A DNA stretch of 64,000 bases, taken from positions 2,356,001 to 2,420,000 of the forward strand of contig NZ_AP026738.1 of assembly GCF_002157685.2 (NCBI RefSeq). The letters run 5' to 3'. Below the pieces are notes generated by a model. That model was given only the letters and a program-made list of their open reading frames with translations, had not been told where the DNA came from and did not search any database. Position numbers and translations under genes: made by a program. The DNA comes from Comamonas thiooxydans. Lineage in GTDB: Bacteria > Pseudomonadota > Gammaproteobacteria > Burkholderiales > Burkholderiaceae_C. This document shows positions 8,913 through 17,758 of the stretch, one piece after another (the first letter of the stretch is position 1; each line of letters begins with the position of its first letter).

Positions 8913-9332
8913 TCAGCTTTTCTTTGCAGCCCACAGATGCTGCGCCCACATGCCGGCCAGCATGGCGGCGACAAACAGCCAGACTTGCGGTGCAAGGGTC
9001 GCCAGATTCATCAGCGCCGGGCCGGGGCAAAAACCTGCCAGTCCCCAGCCTATGCCAAACAGGGCTGAGCCTGTCAGCAGCTTGCGATCAATGACGGTGC
9101 TGGTGGGCAGTTGCATGGGCCCGCCCAACAAGGCGGTCTTGCGGCGCTTGGCCCAGGTGAACGCAATTAGGCCTACGGCGATGGCTCCGCCCATGACGAA
9201 GCCCAGCGAAGGATCCCATCGGCCGAAAAAATCCAGAAAGTTCTGCACCTTGGCGGGGTTGCCCATGCCCGAAAGAATCAGACCCAGGCCAAACACCAGT
9301 CCGCAGAGCAAGGCTGCAATATTGATGATCAC
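8913..9332 (-). CDS. YeeE/YedE-family membrane protein (DUF6691 half)
   Basis: A 139-residue protein with four hydrophobic segments. It carries the family signature of a small-residue helix with a cysteine (GWGLAGFCPGPALMNLA) and GLILSGMGNPAKVQNFLD. This is one half of the split YeeE/YedE sulfur-transport channel (PmpA/PmpB-like), thought to move thiosulfate- or sulfide-type sulfur species across the inner membrane. It lies 18 bases downstream of the other half and belongs to the operon headed by the ArsR regulator. Confidence 0.85.
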   Translation of the reverse strand: MIINIAALLCGLVFGLGLILSGMGNPAKVQNFLDFFGRWDPSLGFVMGGAIAVGLIAFTWAKRRKTALLGGPMQLPTSTVIDRKLLTGSALFGIGWGLAGFCPGPALMNLATLAPQVWLFVAAMLAGMWAQHLWAAKKS

Positions 9333-9350
9333 GATGTTCTCCTTGCTGAC

Positions 9351-9794
9351 TCAAGCAATGACATGGCGCATCACGAACACGGTGATGGCGCCCGTGGCGA
9401 TAAAGGTCGCCGTAGCGGCCAGAGAGCGCAGCGACAGGCGTGACAGACCGCACACGCCGTGGCCGCTGGTGCAGCCTGAACTCATGCGCGTGCCGAAGCC
9501 CACCAGCAGCCCGGCGGCGATGATGATTGCCGGGCTGGAAGGTAGCTGCATCGCTGGCAGCGGGGCAAACAGCGACCAGATCAACGGCGCGGCAACCATG
9601 CCCAATATGAATGCCAGGCGCCAGCTCCACTGTTTGACAGAGGACCAGGTCGGCAACTGCAGCAATGCACCGGCAATGCCGCTGATGCCGGCCACGCGAC
9701 CCAGCAAGGCAATGAGCAGGGCCGCAGACAGACCGATCAGCAGGCCGCCGACCAGAGATGTCCAGGGCGTGAATTCACTCCATAAGATATTCAT
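9351..9794 (-). CDS. YeeE/YedE-family membrane protein
   Basis: A 147-residue membrane protein with about four transmembrane helices and the signature GFGTRMSSGCTSGHGVCGLS, whose cysteines are characteristic of YeeE sulfur channels. Its start overlaps the stop of the upstream ArsR gene (9791-9794), so it is translationally coupled. Together with the following half it should form a two-subunit sulfur-compound channel. In BigR-type operons such channels are repressed until sulfide or persulfide is present. Confidence 0.86.
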   Translation of the reverse strand: MNILWSEFTPWTSLVGGLLIGLSAALLIALLGRVAGISGIAGALLQLPTWSSVKQWSWRLAFILGMVAAPLIWSLFAPLPAMQLPSSPAIIIAAGLLVGFGTRMSSGCTSGHGVCGLSRLSLRSLAATATFIATGAITVFVMRHVIA

Positions 9795-10135
9795 GCTGTC
9801 TCTCCTGGTTGGCAGAACAATTGATACAAGGTTTGCATCAGCTGCAGGGCGCGGGCATCGGCCAGCTGATACCAGATGAATTTGCCTTCGCGGCGGGTGG
9901 TGACCAGACCCTCACGCCGCAAAATGCCCAATTGCTGGGACAAGGTAGGCTGGGACACGCCTGTCAGTCGCTCCAACTCGCCCACGGTGCGCTCTTGCAG
10001 GGAGAGCTGACACAGCAGCAGCAGTCGGTCTTCGTTGCCCAGCAGCTTGAGCATGGCCACAGCTTCGCCTGCATGGGTTCGCATGGCAGGCAAATCCAGC
10101 GCGGCCTGTGCTTCGTCAAAGGTTGATGAGTTCAC
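9791..10135 (-). CDS. ArsR/SmtB-family repressor, BigR/SqrR-like
   Basis: About 114 residues when started at GTG 10135, which has ACGGA a few bases upstream. The winged helix is clear: LLGNEDRLLLLCQLSLQERT, GVSQPTLSQQLGILRREGLV and the wing TTRREGKFIWYQL. One cysteine precedes the recognition helix (LLCQLS) and one is near the C-terminus (LFCQPG). This pattern resembles BigR/SqrR persulfide sensors, which form an intramolecular sulfur bridge. It heads the YeeE genes and is divergent from the persulfide dioxygenase. An AT-rich inverted repeat lies between the two promoters. Confidence 0.85.
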   Translation of the reverse strand: MNSSTFDEAQAALDLPAMRTHAGEAVAMLKLLGNEDRLLLLCQLSLQERTVGELERLTGVSQPTLSQQLGILRREGLVTTRREGKFIWYQLADARALQLMQTLYQLFCQPGETA

Positions 10136-10154
10136 TGTTCCGTTTTTCAAAATA

Positions 10155-10177
10155 TTTTCATATATTATATAAAAAAG
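10155..10177. promoter_or_regulatory. AT-rich inverted repeat, candidate BigR-type operator
   Basis: TATAT and ATATA flank a single T at 10161-10171. The pairing continues outward as TTT (left) against AAA (right) after two mismatched positions. The site lies between the divergent ArsR gene and the persulfide dioxygenase gene. BigR operators in Xylella and Agrobacterium are AT-rich palindromes overlapping the -10 region; that this is the equivalent site is inference. Confidence 0.55.
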
Positions 10178-10229
10178 TAAATTGATTGATGTGCTTCGGT
10201 GTTTCGGGTACATCGTTTTAGGAGTCGCC

Positions 10230-11135
10230 ATGTCAGCCAATGTGATGCATATCGAGCCGTTTTTTGATGCAGCGACCGGTACCGTGAGCTATGTTCTGGC
10301 CGATACGATCAGTGGTCAGGCCGCAGTGATTGACCCGGTGCTGGATTTCGAGCCCAAATCCGGCACCCTGAGCAGCCGCTCCGCGGACAAGCTGATTGAC
10401 TATGTGCGAGGCAATGGCTGGCAGCTGCAGTGGATTCTGGAAACTCACGCCCATGCGGATCATCTTTCCGCGGCCCAGCATATTCGTCACCATCTGGGTG
10501 GCAAGGTGGCGATCGGTGCCCATATCCGTGATGTGCAGGCCGTGTTTCGCAAGATCTATCACTTCGAGCGCAGCTTCTTGCCCGACGGCAGCCAGTTCGA
10601 CCATCTGGTGCAGGATGGTGAACGTCTGCCGCTGGGTCAGCTGGAGTTGCTGGCCGTGCATGTGCCCGGCCATACTCCGGCCGATATGGCCTATCGTGTG
10701 GAAGATGCCGTGTTTGTGGGCGATACCCTGTTCATGCCCGATGTGGGCACGGCACGCACCGACTTTCCCGGCGGCGATGCGGCGACGCTCTATCGTTCGA
10801 TTCGGCGCATCCTGGAGCTACCTGGGCAGACCCGCATTTGGGTCTGTCACGACTACCCGCCGGCTGGGCGAGAGCCGCAATGGCAGACCACGGTGCAGGC
10901 CCAGCGCATCGGCAATATCCATGTGCATGATGGCGTCAGCGAGGCGGAGTTCGTGCAGATGCGCACCGCACGCGACGCCACGCTGGAGATGCCCACGCTG
11001 ATTCTGCCCTCGGTCCAGGTCAATGTGCGGGCGGGCAAGCTGCCGCCTGCACAGGATGATGGCCGTATCTATATCCAGCTGCCCATCAATGCCTTTGCCA
11101 GGAATGGGCAGCTTCCGCAGGGTCTACAGCAGTGA
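10230..11135 (+). CDS. Persulfide dioxygenase / ETHE1-like MBL-fold protein
   Basis: A 301-residue metallo-beta-lactamase-fold protein. The start at 10230 follows AGGAG at 10220-10224. It shows the ETHE1/Blh signatures: ETHAHADHLSAA, HVPGHTPADMAY, GDTLFMPDVGTARTDFPGG and VCHDYPPAGRE. The family binds a single iron and oxidises glutathione persulfide to sulfite, detoxifying sulfide. No rhodanese domain is fused. It is divergent from a BigR-like repressor and YeeE sulfur channels, which supports the role. Its stop codon abuts the stop of the convergent gene. Confidence 0.9.
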   Translation: MSANVMHIEPFFDAATGTVSYVLADTISGQAAVIDPVLDFEPKSGTLSSRSADKLIDYVRGNGWQLQWILETHAHADHLSAAQHIRHHLGGKVAIGAHIRDVQAVFRKIYHFERSFLPDGSQFDHLVQDGERLPLGQLELLAVHVPGHTPADMAYRVEDAVFVGDTLFMPDVGTARTDFPGGDAATLYRSIRRILELPGQTRIWVCHDYPPAGREPQWQTTVQAQRIGNIHVHDGVSEAEFVQMRTARDATLEMPTLILPSVQVNVRAGKLPPAQDDGRIYIQLPINAFARNGQLPQGLQQ

Positions 11136-12644
11136 TTAATGCGCTGTGCTGCTCTGACTGGCGCTGGCCGCGCGCGTGCTGTTCAGCTCATTGAGCTTGA
11201 GCTGCAGGCGCACCATGTGCTCGGCATAGACCAGCACTTCCTGCGTGGGCAGAGGCTTGGCAACACGTGCGGAATAGACCTTCAGTGCGCCTTGAGCCAC
11301 CTCGGGGTCATCGCTGTCTGCATACCAGGCCCAGTCGGCCAGATGAGAGGCCAGCTCCGGATTGCTGTCTGCCAGCGCCACTGCACGCTGAATCACCGGC
11401 CTGGCACCGCCGGCTAGCTGCACGATTTCTTTGGCCTCATTGGCCAGGGGCGCCGGGCGCCAGTGCGATGGAATATCGTCCCACCAGCCGCTGTACTCGC
11501 TGACCACCATGCGGCCGATATCCTTGGCCGAGACATAGAGCTCGCGTGCATCGCTTCGCCGGGCCAGCTCCGGCGGCAGTGTGATTTTGTCAATCACCAG
11601 ATCACGGCGCTCGCCGCTGTTGAGGCCAGCCACCACTTGCCTGGAGATGCTGTCCAGCATCTGGGCCTGGGCGGGCAGTCGGTCCTGAATTTCCCCGGGC
11701 TTGGTGATGGCCGGGCCATGCGCAGGCAGCAGCAGCTCGGGTTTGAGTGCAGCCATGTCGCGCAGGGCCTGGGCCCACTCCTCGGGGTAGCGCTGGCGGC
11801 GCTTGCCGTTGCCTGCATTGGGCAAAAAGCCCTGGAAGTAATCCGCGCTGGCCACGATCTTGCGGCCGGGCACTGCGACCCAGATCTGGTCTTCGGTTTC
11901 GCCGCGCGCATGGGTCAGCACAAAGTCTTCGCCGCCTATGGTGAGCGTGGTCTTGTCCTGGAAGGTCTCTGTGGGGCGCACTGCATCGGCCCAGGTGCGC
12001 GGCACATCGGCCACGCTTTGCTGGTTGTTGCGCGCGATCAGACCGTTGCTGCGCATGTCCAGCTCCATCTGGGCGATGAAGCGCTGCTCGGTCACTACAC
12101 GCGGCTTCTGGTCCATCAATGCCCAGGCGCCAAAGGCGTGGTCGGCATGAAAGTGCGTGAGGATGACGGTGTGCAGCGGCTTGTGGCTGAGCTTCTTCAG
12201 CGTCTCGGCCAAGGCCGGGCCTGCCGGGGCGTAGCCGCTATCGACCAGAACCAGGCCTTCATCGGTCTCGAAGACCACCACATTGACGATGGGAAAGCGC
12301 AGCAGCCAGGTACGCGGAGCCACGGCCTCTACCCTGAGTCTGGCTCGGGCCTCTGCGATGGCGTTCTGGTCGGTTCGGCTGTACATGCTGTTGGCCACTG
12401 CATACGACAGCTCGGTGCCAAAGCCACCGCCTTCCATGATGGACCTGACCATCTGCGGATTGGCCTTGAACACCTGGGCGCGGGCGGCAAGCACAGCGGG
12501 GCTTTTCGCTCCCGAGCCCCCGCGGTCATCCTGATCGTGGGCGTTGGCCGTGCCCGTACCGAACTGGCTCAGTGCCAGGGCCGTGGCAAAGGCGTATCGC
12601 GAGAGCCGAAATATTTTCTTCATGTTGGACATTGCTGCATTCAT
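11136..12644 (-). CDS. Exported metallo-beta-lactamase-fold hydrolase, alkylsulfatase-like
   Basis: About 502 residues. The signal peptide (KKIFRLSRYAFATALALS) is followed by an MBL domain with the zinc motif THFHADHAFGAW near residue 150 and a GETEDQIWV motif. The C-terminal all-helical half resembles the dimerisation region of alkyl sulfatases. The start at 12644 overlaps the stop of the DUF1254 gene (ATGA), implying coupled translation; ATG at 12632 and 12623 are alternatives. It is likely periplasmic and acts on an unknown ester. Its neighbours are DUF1254 and DUF1329 proteins, so the cluster is an export or envelope module. Confidence 0.78.
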   Translation of the reverse strand: MNAAMSNMKKIFRLSRYAFATALALSQFGTGTANAHDQDDRGGSGAKSPAVLAARAQVFKANPQMVRSIMEGGGFGTELSYAVANSMYSRTDQNAIAEARARLRVEAVAPRTWLLRFPIVNVVVFETDEGLVLVDSGYAPAGPALAETLKKLSHKPLHTVILTHFHADHAFGAWALMDQKPRVVTEQRFIAQMELDMRSNGLIARNNQQSVADVPRTWADAVRPTETFQDKTTLTIGGEDFVLTHARGETEDQIWVAVPGRKIVASADYFQGFLPNAGNGKRRQRYPEEWAQALRDMAALKPELLLPAHGPAITKPGEIQDRLPAQAQMLDSISRQVVAGLNSGERRDLVIDKITLPPELARRSDARELYVSAKDIGRMVVSEYSGWWDDIPSHWRPAPLANEAKEIVQLAGGARPVIQRAVALADSNPELASHLADWAWYADSDDPEVAQGALKVYSARVAKPLPTQEVLVYAEHMVRLQLKLNELNSTRAASASQSSTAH

Positions 12645-14038
12645 TGGGCGTTGATCCGTTGCACGGGCTCCAGAATCCACGAAGGATCCAGCACCTCGGG
12701 CCAGGGCTGGTAGGCGCGGGCCATCAGATAGAACAGGTTCTTCTCGGGCGTGGGCAGCCAGTTGGCGCGCTTTTCTGGGCCCGGGTCCGTGGGCTGCAAC
12801 CAGATGTCCAGGCTGCCGTCGGCGTTGAACTTCATGCCCCTGGTGCGGTCGCCAATGGAGTAGCGGTTGATGGGGTTGTCCACCATGTACTGGCCTCCGG
12901 TCACGAATTCATAAAGAGAGATGGACCAGAAGGCATCTGCGGGCAGACGGCCTTGGGGCAGATGCAGGCGGTAAGCCTGTCCCTTGCCGAGCGCCTGATT
13001 GTTGCCGTCCACACTGGCCGCGAAATAGGTGGCCTCTGCGGCCTCCAGGCCCAGGATGCCGCCCGACATGGCAGCCGACTGGGCACGCATGGCGTAGTTG
13101 CTGCCAAAGCCGTCAGGCAGGCGATAAGGGGTCCAGCCGTTTCTGCGCCTGGGGTCAGCCGTCTTGCGGTCGGCATTCAGGCGATTCTTGAGTTCGTTCT
13201 TCTCGATCTCGGGTGCCAGGCTCAGCCAGCGCTGCTGCACGGCCTCGGGCAGCTTGTCCCAGCTGCAGGCCTTGCCGCAGATGCCCACGCTGGCAAAGCG
13301 CTGCAGCAGTGCTTGTTCCGTACCGGGCGGAGGGTTGCGTGCCAGGGCCTCGTTGCTCACATCGACAAAGCGACTCCAGTCCTGGGCTTGCGGCTTGAGT
13401 TGCGGACTGTCGGCGTCGGCTCTGAGCACAGGCTCCATGCGAAACCCATCCTGTACTGCATGGGCGCTCTTGAGGTCATCTTCACCGGTGACCAGTACGC
13501 GCAGATTCAGATAGACATCACGCGTAGGCGCGCGCACGATCTGGTCGACCTGCGGAATCTTGCCGCTCCAGCGCGGGCCGACCAGGGCCACCTTGCGTGC
13601 CTTGGTGCCGCCAATGCGCCGGCCGACGTAGGAGAAGGTGTTGAGGTCTGCGCCGATCATGGCGATCACGTAGTAGCGGCCATGCGTTTCGGGCAGGGAC
13701 AGCACCAGGGGAGACTTTTCGAGATCCAGCCAGGCGGTGGAGTAGAAGGTGTCGCGAATCGGGCCGTTGGCCCAGCGGTCCTTGGGCGTGGCCAGGTGGC
13801 GTGAGTGGCGGAAGTGGTTGAGCGTGGTGGCGGTGGCAGAGTCCTTGACCTCCAGGGCTTCATGCCGCATTTTCATGAATTCCTGATAGGGGTAGGCATA
13901 GAGCATGGCCTCGCGGATCAGGCTGTCCAGAGCCTGGTCTTCGGTGGCAGCGGGCGTCTGGGCATGGGCCATGCCCAGGCAAAGGCACAATGCAGCAGCC
14001 GCCATGGCGCGCAGCCCGGCGCGGTTCAACTTTGACAT
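12641..14038 (-). CDS. Exported DUF1254/DUF1214 protein
   Basis: A 465-residue protein with a signal peptide (LRAMAAAALCLCLGMAHA). The DUF1254 region contains AMLYAYPYQEFMKMR, then TFYSTAWLDL and GRYYVIAMI. The C-terminal DUF1214 half contains AFWSISLYEFVTGGQYMVDN and RYSIGDRTRGMKFNADGS. These domains are widespread in environmental Proteobacteria, usually secreted, and lack an established biochemical role. It is followed with a 4-base overlap by the MBL-fold hydrolase and preceded by the DUF1329 gene 123 bases upstream, so all three are probably co-transcribed. Confidence 0.82.
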   Translation of the reverse strand: MSKLNRAGLRAMAAAALCLCLGMAHAQTPAATEDQALDSLIREAMLYAYPYQEFMKMRHEALEVKDSATATTLNHFRHSRHLATPKDRWANGPIRDTFYSTAWLDLEKSPLVLSLPETHGRYYVIAMIGADLNTFSYVGRRIGGTKARKVALVGPRWSGKIPQVDQIVRAPTRDVYLNLRVLVTGEDDLKSAHAVQDGFRMEPVLRADADSPQLKPQAQDWSRFVDVSNEALARNPPPGTEQALLQRFASVGICGKACSWDKLPEAVQQRWLSLAPEIEKNELKNRLNADRKTADPRRRNGWTPYRLPDGFGSNYAMRAQSAAMSGGILGLEAAEATYFAASVDGNNQALGKGQAYRLHLPQGRLPADAFWSISLYEFVTGGQYMVDNPINRYSIGDRTRGMKFNADGSLDIWLQPTDPGPEKRANWLPTPEKNLFYLMARAYQPWPEVLDPSWILEPVQRINAQ

Positions 14039-14161
14039 GTGATTGAAATGGTGTGGTGGTGGTGATGACCGGGGCCGGTGCTTTCTTCATCCCGGCCCAG
14101 GCCTTTTTGCCGCGAGCACCGCATGCAGCGTGTGTCAGCGGCTCATGGAGGTGGCAGTCGC

Positions 14162-15547
14162 TCAGGTGCCGGCGTTGCGCGTGGCTTCAGGGGTGAACAT
14201 GGAGGGGTTCATGTCTCCCTTGTTGAGCACGGGACCCTTGGGGCGTTCCTGGAACAGGTTGTAGGCCACATAGCCACCGCCGATCAGGTCGTGGTAGAAG
14301 GCCGTGCCTGCATGCCAGGCGTTGGAGTCGAACGCGTAGTAGTAATTGATGAGGCCTTGCTGCCACAGATTGCCGCGTGCATCGTAGAAGTCGCTCATCA
14401 CGGCGTGGCCGGTGTCTTCGTCAAGGAAAAGCACGCGCTTGCCGTAGAGATGGCGATAACCTTCCTTGAGCGTGGCTTCCAGCACCCAGACGCGGCGCAG
14501 TTCGTAGCGCATGTAGTCGGGGTTGGCATGGCCGGGCTTGAGCAGGTCGGCGTACTTCACGGTATTGGCGTGAATCTTGTACGCGTTGGCGGGAATGTAG
14601 ATTTCCTTCTTGCCCAGATTCTTCCAGTTGTAGCGCTCGGGCGAACCATTGAAGAGACGGTCGGAATCAATCGTCATCTTGGCGCCCACGCCGCCCCCCA
14701 TGGGCTGGTCAAAACCGTACTCGGGAATCTGGCGCACCCGGCGTGTGCCCGGGTCATAGCTCCAGCCCAGGCGCTTGTCCTTGCCGAAGTTGACAGGCTC
14801 CCGGCTGACGCTGACCCCGCCTTTTTCGCGCTCGGGCAGCTTGACCGCATTCATGCCCTGGGCCATGGTGCCTTCCAGCGGCTTGCCTGCCTGCTCGGGG
14901 GAGTTCAGCAAGCTCATGCTGCGGTTGTCGGCGCGGCCAAAGACGGTGGAGCCATCCTGCATCACGTAGGCGTTGTCGCGCAGCGTGTGTTCGGTGAACG
15001 AGCGCAGCGGAAACAGGTTGTTGAAGGCCAGTTCCATGCCGGTCTTGGGGAAGGGAAAGGGTATTGCCCCTTTGACCGCGTTGTCGGCACCCATTCCGTC
15101 GGCGCTGATCACGGCGTTCTGCGCATTGGCTTTGGCCGAGGCACAGGCAAAGTCCGGATAGCGGAAGTCGCGGTGACCCGGATAGACGGGAATGCTGAAA
15201 GTCTTGGGGTAGCGCGCAAACATGGCCTTCTGGCCTTCGGTCAGATTGGCGGCGTACTTGGCGACATTCTCGGCTGTGATGGAGAACAGAGGCTTTTCAC
15301 TGGCATAGGGGTCCACCGGGTGCTGGCCCGTATGCGGGGTGTACTGAATTCCCGGCGGCGTTCCCAGCCATTTGCCCGTGTATTCGGGCACGCCGCTGGC
15401 GGTGCCGGCTTTTTCGGCACCGATACAGGTCAAGGACTTGCCCAGCTTTTCGATTTCTTCGGGGCTGCCTTTGGCGGCGGCTGCTCCAGCCATGACACTG
15501 GTCACGGCCAGCGCGATCAGGGCGCGGTAGCTCACATTGCTTTCCAT
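14162..15547 (-). CDS. Exported DUF1329 protein
   Basis: A 461-residue protein. Start ATG 15547 is chosen because GAGG lies seven bases upstream; a GTG three bases earlier also fits. A signal peptide (YRALIALAVTSVMAGAAAA) precedes the DUF1329 domain, recognised by GWSYDPGTRRVRQIPEYGFD and YRHLYGKRVLFLDEDTGHA. DUF1329 proteins have a LolA/LolB-like beta fold and often sit next to DUF1302 outer-membrane proteins and RND transporters in steroid- or hydrocarbon-using bacteria. Here the partners are DUF1254 and an MBL hydrolase instead. The leader carries a strong hairpin (see 15621-15645). Confidence 0.85.
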   Translation of the reverse strand: MESNVSYRALIALAVTSVMAGAAAAKGSPEEIEKLGKSLTCIGAEKAGTASGVPEYTGKWLGTPPGIQYTPHTGQHPVDPYASEKPLFSITAENVAKYAANLTEGQKAMFARYPKTFSIPVYPGHRDFRYPDFACASAKANAQNAVISADGMGADNAVKGAIPFPFPKTGMELAFNNLFPLRSFTEHTLRDNAYVMQDGSTVFGRADNRSMSLLNSPEQAGKPLEGTMAQGMNAVKLPEREKGGVSVSREPVNFGKDKRLGWSYDPGTRRVRQIPEYGFDQPMGGGVGAKMTIDSDRLFNGSPERYNWKNLGKKEIYIPANAYKIHANTVKYADLLKPGHANPDYMRYELRRVWVLEATLKEGYRHLYGKRVLFLDEDTGHAVMSDFYDARGNLWQQGLINYYYAFDSNAWHAGTAFYHDLIGGGYVAYNLFQERPKGPVLNKGDMNPSMFTPEATRNAGT

Positions 15548-15967
15548 CACGAATCCTCAAAGATGTATGTGTGCAGCATTTGCACTATCGATCTGCCCGC
15601 GAATCGGGCCAAGGTCTAGTCCAGGTCAGCTAGTCGCTGACTTGGCGCCTGTCGATGAATTCAATGTTCAAGCGAGCCTTGCGGCTCACCATCGCTCGTT
15701 TGGACTAGCCCCTAAGGCCTAGCGAAGTCACCTCAGAGACAGGCTGCCGCTCCAGCCCTGGGTTGACTCGCTCGGGTAAGGGAAAACCTGCGGCATCCGA
15801 CCTCGGGAAAACCAAGATGAAAATGCGCTCGAGGGATATCGGGCGTGTTGCTTTTGAAGGCGAAAGGCCCCCATGGGCCGGGCGACGTAGGCCGCAAGGA
15901 CTAGCGTTGTCTGAAGACCCAGGTGGCGAAGTGTCTGCTTTGTTGTCAGGCCTGGCCGGCGCTGGAA
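15548..15967. other. Intergenic region upstream of the DUF1329 gene
   Basis: About 420 bases. The half near the DUF1329 start contains several inverted repeats, listed separately. Open frames on the plus strand (for example 15763-16155) have no recognisable domain or ribosome site and overlap the antisense hypothetical gene, so I do not call them. Confidence 0.5.
15616..15708. promoter_or_regulatory. Nested inverted repeats upstream of the DUF1329 gene
   Basis: The strongest element is CCAGGTCAGC (15621-15630) facing GCTGACTTGG (15636-15645) around a TAGTC loop: ten pairs, one of them G-T. An outer pair, CTAGTCCA (15616-15623) and TGGACTAG (15701-15708), brackets it together with a GAGCC/GGCTC hairpin near 15675-15688. 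The group lies about 70-160 bases before the DUF1329 start codon. It could be an operator cluster or a structured leader. Confidence 0.5.
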
Positions 15968-16378
15968 TCAGCTGCCGGACATGCCAAACAGGTCATGCGC
16001 ATCCAGCAGGGCCCAGGCAATCTCGGGCTTGCGCTCCAGCCCCTTGCGGATCGCGGCGGGAATGCTCTGACGCGTTTTGCGGCATAGACCTGGCAGGTCG
16101 CCGAGGTCGATCTGGATGCCGCGCATGGTGCGCACCTCGTTGTTGCCGGGGGTGATGCGTATCTCCAGACCCAGGAGCGCGTGAATGCGCTGCTGCATAT
16201 GCTCGAGATCGACCAGGCTGCTGATGCTCTCCAGGCGCTGCAGCAGCTTTTTCTCTTCCTCGCGCGTGAGCTGCAGAATGCGCAGATCCGCGTCCGGCGT
16301 GCTCAGCAACTGCTCGCGCCGGCAGTCGCAGGCGCCGGGTGGGCATTCAACACGGATGGGCAGGGGAGGCGGCTGCAT
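15968..16378 (-). CDS. Conserved-looking hypothetical cytoplasmic protein
   Basis: About 136 residues from ATG 16378 (MQPPPLPIRV); ATG 16414 is possible. There is no signal peptide or membrane segment. A CPPGACDCRRE cluster of three cysteines near the N-terminus could bind a metal. A charged helical middle (REEEKKLLQRLESISSL) follows, and the C-terminus is also charged (IRKGLERKPEIAWALLDAHD). I do not recognise a named family. Codon use matches the neighbours, which favours a real gene. It is transcribed divergently from metN. Confidence 0.6.
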   Translation of the reverse strand: MQPPPLPIRVECPPGACDCRREQLLSTPDADLRILQLTREEEKKLLQRLESISSLVDLEHMQQRIHALLGLEIRITPGNNEVRTMRGIQIDLGDLPGLCRKTRQSIPAAIRKGLERKPEIAWALLDAHDLFGMSGS

Positions 16379-16706
16379 AGGGCGGCAGAGAAAACCTGGG
16401 GCAGATGCAAGCATGCTAAGGCTTGCAGTGCCATGCCGCCAGTGGGGGCAGGCCCGGGCAAGGCCTGCGTTGGATGGCGTGCTGGCGGCGCCATAAGTGA
16501 ATTCACTTGTCCCAGTTGCTCTCAGGTTTGCCTAGACTCAGGCATTATTGAGGGTTACTACTAAAAGTAGGCTGGCCTGATCTGCCGGCATCTACCAGAA
16601 CGAGGGCCTGCATTGCCCGCTGCCCGGCAGCGCTGCAGCTGGGATGGGATCAATCACTTTTTATAGCGTCAAACGCATTATTCATGCGTGATTCGCGATA
16701 TTCTTC
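16379..16706. other. Divergent intergenic region upstream of metN
   Basis: About 328 bases between the hypothetical gene and metN. It contains the perfect 14-base palindrome at 16495-16508. I looked for MetJ boxes (AGACGTCT repeats) and for SAM riboswitch cores and saw neither. Confidence 0.5.
16495..16508. promoter_or_regulatory. Perfect 14-base palindrome AAGTGAATTCACTT
   Basis: AAGTGAATTCACTT equals its own reverse complement. It lies 117 bases before the divergent hypothetical gene and about 200 bases before metN. Its symmetry is that of a dimeric repressor site; the binding protein is unknown. Confidence 0.5.
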
Positions 16707-17753
16707 ATGATAGAAATTCGGGATTTATCCCTGACATACCAAGGCCCCAAGGGCCCGGTGCACGCCTTGCGTGGCATCAATCTGGAAATCGCCTCGGGCG
16801 AGGTGTTCGGCATCATCGGCCGCTCCGGCGCGGGCAAAAGCTCGCTGGTGCGTTGCCTGAATCTGCTCAACCGCCCCACGGAAGGCAAGGTCATCGTCAA
16901 CGGACGCGATCTCATGCAGCTGTCCGACGGCGAGCTGCGCGCCGCGCGCCGCGACATCGGCATGGTGTTCCAGCACTTCAATCTGCTGTCGTCCCGCACC
17001 GTGTATGACAACGTGGCGCTGCCGCTGGAGCTGGCCGGTATTTCCAAGGACGAGATTTACCAGCGCGTGACGCCGCTGCTGGAGCTGGTGGGCCTGGATC
17101 ATCTGGCCGACCGCTATCCGGCCCAGATTTCCGGTGGCCAGAAACAGCGCGTGGGCATTGCCCGGGCGCTGGCCAGCAATCCCAAGGTGCTGCTCAGCGA
17201 CGAAGCCACTTCGGCACTGGACCCCGAAACCACGCGCTCGATTCTGGATCTGCTGCGCAAGGTCAACCGCGAGCTGGGCGTGACCGTGGTGCTGATCACC
17301 CACCAGATGCTGGTGATCAAGCAGATCGCCGACCGCGTGGCCGTGATCGACGGTGGCGAGATCGCCGAGCTGGGGCCCGTGATCGATGTCTTCACCCGCC
17401 CTCAGAAGACGATCACCAAGAGCCTGATCGACGAAATCGTGCCCCAGCAACTGCCTGAGTCGGTGATGAAGCGCGTGAACCAGCTGGCCGCCCAGTTGCA
17501 GCCCGGTCAGCAAGGCCAGCTGCTGCGCCTGTCCTATGCAGGCGAGAGCGCCTATCAGCCGATTCTCTCGCACCTGATTCGCGAGCTGGGTCTGGATCTG
17601 TCGATTCTGCACGGCCAGATCGACGAGATCCAGGAGCAGACCTTTGGTTCGCTGGCGGTGTACGCCAGCGGCGAGGCCGCCAAGATTGACGCGGCCGTGG
17701 AGCACCTGCGTGCCAGCGGTGTGCAAGTGCAGATCGTGTCCAGCAAGGATTGA
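16707..17753 (+). CDS. metN: Methionine ABC transporter ATP-binding protein MetN
   Basis: A 348-residue ABC ATPase. It has Walker [10 protein letters not shown] near residue 39, signature ISGGQKQR near 141, Walker [13 protein letters not shown], and a C-terminal NIL regulatory domain (about 265-348) that binds methionine and inhibits transport in MetN proteins. It powers import of D/L-methionine with MetI and MetQ. metI starts six bases after its stop. metQ is about 650 bases further on, separated by terminators and an unrelated gene. Confidence 0.95.
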   Translation: MIEIRDLSLTYQGPKGPVHALRGINLEIASGEVFGIIGRSGAGKSSLVRCLNLLNRPTEGKVIVNGRDLMQLSDGELRAARRDIGMVFQHFNLLSSRTVYDNVALPLELAGISKDEIYQRVTPLLELVGLDHLADRYPAQISGGQKQRVGIARALASNPKVLLSDEATSALDPETTRSILDLLRKVNRELGVTVVLITHQMLVIKQIADRVAVIDGGEIAELGPVIDVFTRPQKTITKSLIDEIVPQQLPESVMKRVNQLAAQLQPGQQGQLLRLSYAGESAYQPILSHLIRELGLDLSILHGQIDEIQEQTFGSLAVYASGEAAKIDAAVEHLRASGVQVQIVSSKD

Positions 17754-17758
17754 GAGCG

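Noticed and set aside
16379..16706. MetJ box or SAM riboswitch before metN
   Set aside because: No AGACGTCT repeats and no SAM aptamer core were visible.
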